A DNA stretch of 64,000 nt from positions 310,001 through 374,000 of the forward strand of contig NZ_LQCI01000012.1 in the NCBI RefSeq assembly GCF_001613935.1. The letters are read 5' to 3'. Source of the stretch: Amycolatopsis regifaucium (lineage in GTDB: Bacteria > Actinomycetota > Actinomycetes > Mycobacteriales > Pseudonocardiaceae). The position numbers and the translations under genes are program-made. Positions 24,677-32,755 of the stretch are shown piece by piece. Every line of letters starts with the position of its first letter. Positions within the stretch are counted from its first letter, which is position 1. Below the pieces are notes generated by a model. That model saw only the letters and a program-made list of their open reading frames with translations, did no database searches and was not told the origin of the DNA.

Positions 24677-25819
24677 ATGAGCTTGCTTCGTAATTCCGGG
24701 TATTGGCGCTGGTCGCTGGGGGTGCAGCTGAACCGGCTGCCCGCCACGATGGCGCCGCTGGCCTTCACCGTGCTGACCACCGCGGCCACCGGTTCGTACC
24801 GGCTCGGCGGGGTCATGATGGCCGTCTTCGTCGCCGCCGAAATGGTCGGCGCCGTGCCCACGGGGCGCCTGCTCGACCGCGTCGGACCCGCACGCGGCCT
24901 CGCCGCGATGCTGTCGCTGGTCGCCGCCGGCCTGTTCCTGCTGGCCGCGGTCGCTTCCGCCGGGGCACCGGATCTCGTGCTGCTCGCGCTGGCGATCCCG
25001 CCGGGACTGGTCGCGGGCGGGCTCAACGGCGGATTCCGGTCGCTGCTGGCCGTCACCGTGACCGACGAGGAGCTACCCCGGGCGGTTTCGGTCGACGCGA
25101 TGATCCTCGAAGGCGTCATCGTCGGCGGACCATTGCTGGTGGCGCTCCTCGCGACGTCCGGCCCGGCCGTCCCCGTGCTCGCGATGGCCGTCGTCGCCCT
25201 GCTCGCGGCCCTTCTGGTGCCGCGGCGGACCGTCGCTCACGCTCCACAAAGGACGGTCGAGCGGCAGCGGATCCCGGTCGCCGCCTGCGTTCCTTGGCTG
25301 TTCGGGCTGTTCAGCGTCGGCTTGCTGCTGTCGACCGTCGAGGTCGGCCTGTTGCCGCTGGTCCAGCGGCTCGGCGCGCCCGATTCGACGACGGCGCTCG
25401 TCATCGTCGTGCTGTGCGCCGCCAGCATCGCCGGGAGCGCGCTGTACGCGGCGCGGGGGAAGGTCGGTGATCCGCGCCTGTTCCTTGCCGGGTTCGTGGT
25501 CGGCGGGATCGCGGTGTCGGCGGGTCTCGGCTGGGCCGGGTTGCTCGGCGGAGTCGCGCTGATCGGGCTCTGCACCGGTCCGATGATGGCCGTCTCGTCG
25601 GTCAACCTGCAGCGGCTGCTGCCGGAACAGCGCCGGTCGGAAGGGTTCTCGCTGGCCTTCACCGTGCAGGCGTCGGGGTTCGGGCTGGGGTCGCTCGCGA
25701 TCGGCGTGCTGCCGGTACGGCTGGCGCCGCTGTTCGGTGTCCTCGCGGCCCTCGTCACCTGTGCGATGCTGGTGGCACGCCCCGGGCAAGCTATTGGCAC
25801 GCCGTCAGTAACGTCGTAG
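24677..25819 (+). CDS. Major facilitator superfamily transporter
   Basis: 380 aa from ATG 24677; the longer open frame starting at 24542 overlaps the divergent regulator. It has 11-12 predicted membrane segments. A GRLLDRVGPAR loop between segments 2 and 3 is the MFS motif A equivalent, and the centre carries a basic loop (VPRRTVAHAPQRTVERQR). It resembles drug or metabolite efflux carriers of actinomycetes. Divergence from an ArsR-type regulator with a shared dyad suggests substrate-induced export. Confidence 0.8.
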   Translation: MSLLRNSGYWRWSLGVQLNRLPATMAPLAFTVLTTAATGSYRLGGVMMAVFVAAEMVGAVPTGRLLDRVGPARGLAAMLSLVAAGLFLLAAVASAGAPDLVLLALAIPPGLVAGGLNGGFRSLLAVTVTDEELPRAVSVDAMILEGVIVGGPLLVALLATSGPAVPVLAMAVVALLAALLVPRRTVAHAPQRTVERQRIPVAACVPWLFGLFSVGLLLSTVEVGLLPLVQRLGAPDSTTALVIVVLCAASIAGSALYAARGKVGDPRLFLAGFVVGGIAVSAGLGWAGLLGGVALIGLCTGPMMAVSSVNLQRLLPEQRRSEGFSLAFTVQASGFGLGSLAIGVLPVRLAPLFGVLAALVTCAMLVARPGQAIGTPSVTS

Positions 25820-25852
25820 CCTGGGCTTTGAGCCGAGACACGGGAGAAGTCG

Positions 25853-27355
25853 ATGACCGCAGTCCAGCCGAAGCCGACCGCGCACAGCGTGGGGGAGACC
25901 TTCGATTCCCTCAGCCCGGCGACCGACGAGGTCGTCGGTACTTACCCGGTGCACACCAGGGAGGACGTCCGCGCCACCGTCGCCCGCGCGAGGGACGCCG
26001 CCGGATGGTGGTCCGGGCTCGGTTTCGACGGTCGCGCCGAGCGGCTGCGCCGCTGGAAGGGCGTCATCACCCGGCGGCTGCCGCAGCTGTGCCAGGTCGT
26101 CCGCGACGAGACCGGCAAGCCGCTCGCGGACGCGCAGCTGGAGAGCGTCCTCGCCATCGAGCACATCGCTTGGGCGGGCAAGAACGCGCGCAAGGTGCTC
26201 GGCAAACAGCGTCGCGCGACCGGGCTCATGATGTCGAACCAGGTGGCGACGGTCGAGTACCAGCCGCTCGGCGTCGTGGGCGTGATCGGCCCGTGGAACT
26301 ACCCGGTCTTCACTCCGCTCGGCTCCATCGCCTACGCACTCGCCGCCGGGAACACCGTCGTGTTCAAGCCGAGCGAGTACACCCCGGGCGTCGGGAAGTG
26401 GCTGGTCGACGCCTTCAACGAGGTGGTCCCGGAGTGGCCGGTGCTGCAGCTGATCACCGGCTTCGGTGAGACCGGCGCCTCGCTCGTCGGCGCCGGCGTC
26501 GACAAGATCGCCTTCACCGGTTCGACCGGCACCGGCAAGAAGATCATGGCCGCGGCCGCCGAAACCCTGACGCCGGTGATCATCGAGGCGGGCGGCAAGG
26601 ACGCGGTCCTGGTCGACGCGGACGCCGACCTCGAAGCCGCCGCCGACGCGACCGTCTGGGGCGCGTTCTCCAACTCCGGCCAGACCTGCATCGGCGTCGA
26701 GCGCGTGTACGTCCACGAGCGCGTACACGACGAGTTCGTCGCGAAGGTCGTCGAGAAGTCGAAGGACGTGCGGGCCGGTTCGGACGAGGCCGCGCAGTAC
26801 GGCCCGGTGACGATGCCCTCGCAACTCGCCGTGATCAAGCGGCACATCGCGGACGCCATCGAACGCGGCGGCAAGGCGCTCGTCGGCGGCGTCGACGCGG
26901 TCGGCGACCGGTACGTGCAGCCGACGGTGCTCGTCGACGTGCCGGAGGACTCCTCGGCGGTCAAGGAGGAGACGTTCGGCCCGACCGTCACCATCGCCAA
27001 GGTGCGCGACATGGACGAGGCCGTCGAGAAGGCCAACGACACCAAGTACGGCCTCGGTTCCACGGTGTTCTCGAAGTCGCGCGGCCCGGAACTGGCCGCC
27101 CGCCTGCGCACCGGCATGACGGCGATCAACGCGCCGCTTTCCTTCGCCGGTATCGCTTCGCTGCCCTTCGGTGGCGTCGGCGACTCGGGCTTCGGGCGGA
27201 TCCACGGCCCCGAAGGCCTGCGCGAGTTCGCCCGGCCGAAGGCCGTCGCACGGCAACGGTTCACCGCGCCGATCGTGATGACCTCGTTCTCCCGCAAGGA
27301 AAAGACCGACGCCCTGGTGGCGAAGCTGATCACCGTGCTGCACGGGAAACGCTGA
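25853..27355 (+). CDS. NAD(P)-dependent aldehyde dehydrogenase
   Basis: 500 aa from ATG 25853, with GGGAGA at about 25843. Conserved ALDH features: GVIGPWNYPVFTPLGS (cofactor strand), FKPSEYTP, AFTGSTGTGKKI, the general-base Glu in EAGGKDAVLVD, and the nucleophile Cys in NSGQTCIGVERVYV. The C-terminus has LPFGGVGDSGFGR. It oxidises an aldehyde to a carboxylic acid. It is convergent with a GMC alcohol dehydrogenase; the pair could oxidise choline to betaine, but the specificity residues do not settle this. Confidence 0.88.
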   Translation: MTAVQPKPTAHSVGETFDSLSPATDEVVGTYPVHTREDVRATVARARDAAGWWSGLGFDGRAERLRRWKGVITRRLPQLCQVVRDETGKPLADAQLESVLAIEHIAWAGKNARKVLGKQRRATGLMMSNQVATVEYQPLGVVGVIGPWNYPVFTPLGSIAYALAAGNTVVFKPSEYTPGVGKWLVDAFNEVVPEWPVLQLITGFGETGASLVGAGVDKIAFTGSTGTGKKIMAAAAETLTPVIIEAGGKDAVLVDADADLEAAADATVWGAFSNSGQTCIGVERVYVHERVHDEFVAKVVEKSKDVRAGSDEAAQYGPVTMPSQLAVIKRHIADAIERGGKALVGGVDAVGDRYVQPTVLVDVPEDSSAVKEETFGPTVTIAKVRDMDEAVEKANDTKYGLGSTVFSKSRGPELAARLRTGMTAINAPLSFAGIASLPFGGVGDSGFGRIHGPEGLREFARPKAVARQRFTAPIVMTSFSRKEKTDALVAKLITVLHGKR

Positions 27356-27378
27356 GCCGGTCCGGTCAACCCCCGCGT

Positions 27379-27431
27379 GCAATGAAGGGGCCTTTCATCG
27401 CAAAATTTGCGATGAAAGGCCCCTTCATTGC
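27379..27431. terminator. Near-perfect 53-nt palindrome between convergent genes
   Basis: 26-nt arms meet at a single central base (27405), with core CATCGCAAAATTTGCGATG. Each arm itself contains the smaller imperfect dyad TGAAGGGGCCTTTCA. It lies between stops at 27355 and 27458. A sister element is at 42805-42865. Confidence 0.75.
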
Positions 27432-27457
27432 GCTTGCCGGAAGCGTGAAAGGACCCC

Positions 27458-29038
27458 TCACACGCCCCGGATGAGGTCCGCCGCCTTCTCCGCGACCATG
27501 ATCGTCGGCGCGTTCGTGTTCCCGCGCGGCACGACGGGCATCACCGACGCGTCCACCACCCGCAGTCCGTCCACCCCACGCACCTTCAGCGAGGGGTCGA
27601 CGACCGCGTTCTCACCCGTCCCCATCGAACAGGTCCCCACCGGGTGATACAGCGTCTGCGTCTTCTCGCGGACGTAGTCGGCCAGTTCCGTGTCGGTCAG
27701 GTCGTGCCGCTCCGGCAGGAACGGCTTGTCGAGGTATCGCGCCAGCGGTCCGGACTTCCCGATCTCCACCAGGGCGCGCAGCCCGGCCAACATTTTCTCC
27801 ATGTCCACGGACTCGGCGTAGTAGGCCGGGTCGATTTCGGGCTTCCACAACGGATTCGACGACTTGAGCCGCAACCGTCCCCGGCTCGCGACCTCCACCA
27901 ACGTCGCCGCCGACGTGAAGCCCGGCACGGTCGGTTCGCGCATTCCGTTGTCGTAGAACAACGTCGGCGCGACGTGGATCTGCATGTCCGGTGGCGAACC
28001 ACCGTCCGCGGCGGGCAGGAACGCGCCCGCTTCGCCGATGTTCGAGGTCAGCGGGCCGCGTTTGGTGAGCTGGTAACGCACCAGGCCACCCGGCGTCGCC
28101 GCGTCCACGAGGTCGGTAGTGCCTCGAGTGGACCAGATGATGCCGCAGGCCGGGTGGTCGTGCAGATTGTCGCCGACGCCGGGAAGCGCGGCCACCACGT
28201 CGATCCCGTGTTCCCGCAGGTGTTCCGCCGGGCCGACGCCGGAAAGCATCAGCAGTTGCGGCGAGTTCACCGCGCCGCCGCTGAGCAGGACTTCGGTGGA
28301 CGCGCGCACCGTCGTCTCGACACCTTTGTCCAAATAGGACACGCCGATCGCGCGGGTTCCTTCGAAGACGACGCGGGTCGCCTGCGCGTGGGTCCGCACG
28401 GTGAGGTTCGGGCGGGACAACGCGGGCCGCAGGTACGCGTCGGCCGTCGACCAGCGGCGGCCCTTCTTGCACGTCACCTGGTAGACGCCGGCGCCTTCCT
28501 GCGATTCCCCGTTGAAGTCGTCGGTGCGCTTGAGGCCCCACGCGACCGCGGAATCCACCCAGGCGTGGGAAAGCTCGTGGGTGAAGCGCCGGTCCTCGAC
28601 GTTCAGTGGCCCATCGGTGCCGTGCAGCGGTCCGCCGAGCCGCTGGTTTCCTTCGGCTCGCTTGAAATACGGCAGGACGTCGTCGAAACCCCAGCCCTCG
28701 GCGCCGTACCCGTCGCGCCAGCCGTCGTAGTCCGCGCGGTTGCCGCGGATGTAGATCATCGCGTTGATCGAGGAACAGCCGCCGAGTGTCTTCCCGCGCG
28801 GCCAGTACAGGGTCTTGCCGGTGTGCTTCTGCTCGACCGTTTCGTAGTTCCAATCCCACTTCGTCTTGAACAGCCCGGGGAACGCGGCGGGGATGTGGAT
28901 CTCGTCGGCGTCGTCCTCGCCGCCCGCTTCGAGCAGCAGCACCCGCGCCGACGGATCGTCACTCAGCCGGTTCGCCAGCACGCAGCCCGCGCTGCCCGCG
29001 CCGACGATGACGTAATCGAACGAGTCCTGATCGGCCAC
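27458..29038 (-). CDS. GMC-family FAD oxidoreductase (choline dehydrogenase-like)
   Basis: 526 aa from GTG 29038, preceded by GGAGG. N-terminal FDYVIVGAGSAGCVLANRLS is the FAD-binding motif. GKTLGGCSSINAMIYIRGN is GMC signature 1, GGAVNSPQLLMLSGVGP is signature 2, and the C-terminal active site has YHPVGTCSMG and NTNAPTIMVAEK. The His and Asn of the proton-transfer pair are present. It oxidises an alcohol to an aldehyde; choline is possible given the facing aldehyde dehydrogenase, but many GMC enzymes act on other alcohols. Confidence 0.88.
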   Translation of the reverse strand: MADQDSFDYVIVGAGSAGCVLANRLSDDPSARVLLLEAGGEDDADEIHIPAAFPGLFKTKWDWNYETVEQKHTGKTLYWPRGKTLGGCSSINAMIYIRGNRADYDGWRDGYGAEGWGFDDVLPYFKRAEGNQRLGGPLHGTDGPLNVEDRRFTHELSHAWVDSAVAWGLKRTDDFNGESQEGAGVYQVTCKKGRRWSTADAYLRPALSRPNLTVRTHAQATRVVFEGTRAIGVSYLDKGVETTVRASTEVLLSGGAVNSPQLLMLSGVGPAEHLREHGIDVVAALPGVGDNLHDHPACGIIWSTRGTTDLVDAATPGGLVRYQLTKRGPLTSNIGEAGAFLPAADGGSPPDMQIHVAPTLFYDNGMREPTVPGFTSAATLVEVASRGRLRLKSSNPLWKPEIDPAYYAESVDMEKMLAGLRALVEIGKSGPLARYLDKPFLPERHDLTDTELADYVREKTQTLYHPVGTCSMGTGENAVVDPSLKVRGVDGLRVVDASVMPVVPRGNTNAPTIMVAEKAADLIRGV

Positions 29039-29143
29039 GGTGCCTCCAGCTGCTGCTCACCCGGTGTTGGCGTCCCGCCAATGAGCTCATCTTGGCTCAG
29101 CGTCGCGCTCCGAGCATCCCCCAGTCGAAGGATTGGGGCGAGC

Positions 29144-29929
29144 TCAATCGGAGTCGGGTGAAAAAGAGGCCACGCAGGGGCCGCTCTCGGCGTCGTCCTC
29201 GGTTTCGACTCGTCCTGGTTTTCGGACGCCGTCGACGAGACCACTGAGATGCAGGACCGTCTGTTTGGCGGTGGTCAGCACGTCGGCCTTCTCGACGGTG
29301 TACCTAGCCTCGCCGTGGATGATCTGCTGCACGCCGTCGCGGGTCGTGTCGGGCACCTTCCCGCACAACACGGCCAACGCGGCCGGGATGTCGCGCTCGT
29401 TGATCGCGTCGACGAACTTGTTCCCCGCCTCTTCGCCGGTCTTGACGTCGGGGCGCGGCGCGGGCTTCGTCTCGATGCTCCGCAGCGGCTCGGGTTCACC
29501 ACCGATCTTGGCGTCGCGCACGCACCAGCCGCCTTCGCCGGGGATCATCGCGATCCCGACGGTCATGTCCGACGCGGTGAACGCGGCCGACCACTCCTGC
29601 TCCGCACGCTGATGGGCGGGCGTGCTCAGTTGTGCGCCCTCGGAGACGGCCATGGTCTGCTCGAACGTGTAGGACCGCTTCGAACGGACCGGGCACCACA
29701 GGCGGCTGAGGCGATCTTCGGCGACGCCGTTCACGAACGACCGGCTCAGCTGCTCCGGCGTCGCGCGCGACTCGGTGTCGAGCTTGGTCTTGAAGAACCC
29801 GGGCGTCACCCAGCCGGTGAACGCGACGCCGCCCGCCAGCAGGATGACCAGCGTGAGCGTCACCCAGAGCCACGTCTTCGACTTCTTCGGCGGCTGCTGG
29901 TACCCGTACTGCGGTTGCCCGTAGGTCAT
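29144..29929 (-). CDS. Single-span membrane protein with a Cys-containing extracytoplasmic domain
   Basis: 261 aa from ATG 29929; the frame is open 64 codons further but that stretch covers purS and its promoter. A short Gln/Tyr/Pro-rich cytoplasmic N-terminus (TYGQPQYGYQQPPKKSK) is followed by one membrane segment (residues ~18-42) and an outside domain. The last ~95 residues resemble small NTF2/DUF4878-like domains and hold two cysteines (AVLCGKV and GPCVASF) that could form a disulfide. It shares this design with the protein at 38778-39611. The function is unknown. Confidence 0.65.
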   Translation of the reverse strand: MTYGQPQYGYQQPPKKSKTWLWVTLTLVILLAGGVAFTGWVTPGFFKTKLDTESRATPEQLSRSFVNGVAEDRLSRLWCPVRSKRSYTFEQTMAVSEGAQLSTPAHQRAEQEWSAAFTASDMTVGIAMIPGEGGWCVRDAKIGGEPEPLRSIETKPAPRPDVKTGEEAGNKFVDAINERDIPAALAVLCGKVPDTTRDGVQQIIHGEARYTVEKADVLTTAKQTVLHLSGLVDGVRKPGRVETEDDAESGPCVASFSPDSD

Positions 29930-29935
29930 GCGGCA

Positions 29936-29941
29936 ACAGTA
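29936..29941 (-). promoter_or_regulatory. Leaderless -10 box TACTGT for the membrane protein at 29929
   Basis: On the minus strand TACTGT ends 6 nt before ATG 29929. The same short interval also serves the divergent purS promoter. Confidence 0.45.
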
Positions 29942-29995
29942 GTGAAGTAGGCTCTGGCGGTACCCACGACCTGCGTGAATAAGGAGCAGCCTGCC

Positions 29996-30235
29996 GTGGC
30001 CCGAGTCGTTGTCGACGTCATGCCCAAGCCCGAAATCCTCGACCCGCAGGGCCAAGCCGCGCTCGGTGCGGCCGGTCGTCTCGGCTTCACCGGGATCACC
30101 GAGATCCGTCAGGGCAAGCACTTCGAGATCGAGGTCGACGACACAGTCGACGATGCGACCCTCGAAAAGATCGCCGAGGGCTTCCTCGCGAACCCCGTCA
30201 TCGAGCAGTGGACCATCAAGCGGGTCGACGCGTGA
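29996..30235 (+). CDS. purS: Phosphoribosylformylglycinamidine synthase subunit PurS
   Basis: 79 aa from GTG 29996, chosen because AAGGAG lies at 29981-29986; the GTG at 29975 overlaps that site. It shows the PurS pattern: [19 protein letters not shown] at the N-terminus, [16 protein letters not shown] in the middle and LANPVIEQW near the C-terminus. PurS dimers bridge PurQ and PurL in the FGAM synthase complex that converts FGAR to FGAM. It overlaps purQ by 4 nt. Confidence 0.93.
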   Translation: MARVVVDVMPKPEILDPQGQAALGAAGRLGFTGITEIRQGKHFEIEVDDTVDDATLEKIAEGFLANPVIEQWTIKRVDA

Positions 30236-30909
30236 GCGCGCGGATCGGGGTCATCACCTTCCCCGGCACGCTCGACGACGGTGACGCGGCCCGCGCGGTC
30301 CGCTACGCCGACGCCGAAGCCGTGCCGCTGTGGCACGCGGACGAGGACCTCAAGGGCGTCGACGCCGTCGTCGTCCCCGGTGGCTTCTCCTACGGCGACT
30401 ACCTGCGCGCCGGCGTCATCGCGCGGTTCGCGCCGGTGATGTCGTCGGTGATCGAGGCCGCCCACAAGGGCATGCCGGTGCTGGGCATCTGCAACGGCTT
30501 CCAGATCCTGTGCGAGGCCGGGCTGCTGCCGGGCGCGATGATCCGCAACGCGGGCCTGCACTTCATCTGCCGTGACCAGTGGCTGCGTGTCGAGAACAAC
30601 GACACCGCGTGGACCACCCGGTACGACAAGGACGCCGAGATCCTCATCCCGATGAAGAACATCGACGGCTGCTTCGTCGCCGAGCAGGCCACGCTCGACG
30701 AGCTGGAGGGCGAAGGCCGCGTGGTGTTCCGCTACGTCGGCGGCAACCCGAACGGCTCGCGCAACGACATCGCCGGGATCCGCAGTGAGAACGGCCGCGT
30801 CGTCGGTCTCATGCCGCACCCGGAGCACGCCATCGATGCCCTCACCGGACCTTCCGATGACGGCCTCGGCATGTTCTACAGCGCCGTGGACGCTCTCGTC
30901 TCCGCTTGA
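30232..30909 (+). CDS. purQ: Phosphoribosylformylglycinamidine synthase, glutaminase subunit PurQ
   Basis: 225 aa from GTG 30232, in a GTGA overlap with the purS stop, so translation is coupled. It is a class I glutamine amidotransferase: [32 protein letters not shown] (oxyanion region), nucleophile Cys in GICNGFQIL, and the His/Glu pair in MPHPEHA. It supplies ammonia to PurL. purL itself is 3.6 kb downstream, separated by two ABC transporter genes on the other strand. Confidence 0.95.
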   Translation: MSARIGVITFPGTLDDGDAARAVRYADAEAVPLWHADEDLKGVDAVVVPGGFSYGDYLRAGVIARFAPVMSSVIEAAHKGMPVLGICNGFQILCEAGLLPGAMIRNAGLHFICRDQWLRVENNDTAWTTRYDKDAEILIPMKNIDGCFVAEQATLDELEGEGRVVFRYVGGNPNGSRNDIAGIRSENGRVVGLMPHPEHAIDALTGPSDDGLGMFYSAVDALVSA

Positions 30910-30916
30910 CAGCTCT

Positions 30917-30966
30917 CGCATTTCGTCCTCTAAATGCGTGAAACCGCATTTAGAGGACGAAATGCG
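30917..30966. terminator. Perfect 22-bp-arm palindrome between purQ and the ABC gene
   Basis: Arms 30917-30938 and 30945-30966 are exact reverse complements with a 6-nt loop (GTCCTCT family). It starts 7 nt after the purQ stop and directly abuts the stop codon of the convergent ABC gene at 30967, a good bidirectional terminator candidate. Confidence 0.75.
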
Positions 30967-32694
30967 TCAGGAGGCGGCGGCCACCAGTGCCGCGTAAGGC
31001 CCACCCGCCGCCAGCAGTTCCGCGTGCGAACCCAGCTCGGTCACCCGGCCGCCCTCGATGACCGCGACCCGGTCCGCCGCGGCCGCCGTATGCAGCCGGT
31101 GCGCGATCGCGATCACCGTGCGCCCCTCGAGCACCGCGCTCAGCGATCGCTCCAGCTCCCGCGCCGAACCCGTGTCCAGCAGTGACGTCGCCTCGTCCAG
31201 CACCAGCGTGTGCGGATCGGCCAGCACCACCCGCGCCAGCGCCAGCTGCTGCGCCATCGCCGCCGGCACGGCGACCGCACCGGCCCCGACCCGCGTGTCC
31301 AGCCCGCCCGGCAGGCTCGCCACCCACTCCGAAGCGCCGACGGAGTCCAGCGCGGCCAGCAGCCGCTCGTCGGTCCAGTCACCGGCGGGCAGCGTGAGGT
31401 TGTCCCGCAGCGTCCCCGAGAACACGTGGTGCTCCTGGGTCAGCAGCAGGATCTCACCGCGCAGGACGTCGTCCGGCAGCGTCGACACCTCGGTCCCGCC
31501 GATCCGCACCGAACCCGACGTCGGCGCGGACATCCCGGCCAGCAGCCGTCCCAGTGTCGACTTGCCGGCGCCCGATGGACCGACGATCGCCAGCCGTTCG
31601 CCGGCGGGCACCCGCAGGTCGATCCCGTGCAGCACTTCGCGGCCTTCGTTGTAGCCGAACCGGACGTCGCGGACCTCGATGTCCTGACCGCGCGGAGCCT
31701 CCGAACGCGCAGCAACCGACGAAGGCGGTCTCACACCCAGCAGCCGCCGCAACGAGGCCCCGGCGACCTGCATGTCCGCGAGCCAGAACAGCGCCTCGTT
31801 CAGCGGACCCGTCATGACCTGCGAGTACAGCAGCATCGCGGTGATGGTGCCGAGCCCTTCCCAGCCGTTCGAGTAGGCGAGCAGCCCCAGGCCGAGCATC
31901 ACCGGCACCGGCAGTACGTAGCTGATCTCCAGCGACGGGATCCACCGCATCTGCAGCGCCCGGATCTTGCGCTCGCCCAGCATGGACGCGTCGAGGCCGT
32001 CGTGTCCGGCGCGGATCCGGCGGCCGGTCAGGTTCAGCGCCTCGGCCGTCCGCGCGCCCTCCGCGGTTTCGTGCGTGGTGGACTGCAGTTCGGCCCAGCG
32101 GTCCAGCATCCGCCGCATCACGTCGGGAATCCGCCGCTGGTACCAGATGTTCACCGGCACCAGCAGCGGCAGCGCGACCAGCAGGCCCAGCGCGAGGAAC
32201 GGTGACGTGAGCACCATCGCCACCACGGTGAAGACCACGGTGACGGCGGCGATCATGATCTCGGGCGCGCCGAAGCGCACCGCGTGGTCGATCCGGCTGA
32301 CGTCGGTGGTCGCGCGGCTGAGCAGGTCTCCCGTGCCCGCCGCTTCGACCGTGCCCAGCGGCAGGTTCAGCGCGTTGCCCACGAACTCCTCGCGGTTGCG
32401 CGCCAGGATCCGCTCGCCGAACACCCGTGCGCGCAGCCGTGCCAGCCCCTTGAACCAGGCCTGCGCCGCCAGCACGACCACGAACGCGATCGCGAGCCAG
32501 GTGATGGTGGTGGTCGTCGTACCTTCCACGACCTCGTCCACCAGCGCGCCCAGCAGTTGGGGTCCGGCCAGGCCGATCGCGGTCGCGACGCAGAACAGGC
32601 CGATCATCACGGAGAACTCACGCTTGTTGTCGCGCGCGGTCTCCCGTATCCAACGTCGAACGTCTTTCCTGTCTGCCAGCGGCAGCTTCTTCAT
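30967..32694 (-). CDS. Heterodimeric ABC exporter subunit A (intact Walker A, lost signature)
   Basis: 575 aa from ATG 32694 (AAGGA upstream). Residues ~25-310 hold the six-helix exporter transmembrane domain. In the nucleotide-binding domain Walker A GPSGAGKST (372-380), Q-loop Gln (420), Walker B LVLDE with catalytic Glu (~501) and H-switch His (~532, IAHRLH) are intact. The LSGGQ signature is replaced by VPAAMAQQ (~476-483). It therefore supplies the catalytic half of one site and a dead signature to the other. It is the second gene of a two-gene unit (62 nt after subunit B). The substrate is unknown. Confidence 0.88.
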   Translation of the reverse strand: MKKLPLADRKDVRRWIRETARDNKREFSVMIGLFCVATAIGLAGPQLLGALVDEVVEGTTTTTITWLAIAFVVVLAAQAWFKGLARLRARVFGERILARNREEFVGNALNLPLGTVEAAGTGDLLSRATTDVSRIDHAVRFGAPEIMIAAVTVVFTVVAMVLTSPFLALGLLVALPLLVPVNIWYQRRIPDVMRRMLDRWAELQSTTHETAEGARTAEALNLTGRRIRAGHDGLDASMLGERKIRALQMRWIPSLEISYVLPVPVMLGLGLLAYSNGWEGLGTITAMLLYSQVMTGPLNEALFWLADMQVAGASLRRLLGVRPPSSVAARSEAPRGQDIEVRDVRFGYNEGREVLHGIDLRVPAGERLAIVGPSGAGKSTLGRLLAGMSAPTSGSVRIGGTEVSTLPDDVLRGEILLLTQEHHVFSGTLRDNLTLPAGDWTDERLLAALDSVGASEWVASLPGGLDTRVGAGAVAVPAAMAQQLALARVVLADPHTLVLDEATSLLDTGSARELERSLSAVLEGRTVIAIAHRLHTAAAADRVAVIEGGRVTELGSHAELLAAGGPYAALVAAAS

Positions 32695-32755
32695 GCTGTC
32701 ATTTCCTTACCCCCGAGGTGGTGGTCGGCCAAAGGCGGGCGCGGCGACTCCGTCT

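Noticed and set aside
25805..27382. 525-codon open frame opposite the aldehyde dehydrogenase
   Set aside because: Mirror of a well-supported ALDH. It would also run into the palindrome at 27379.
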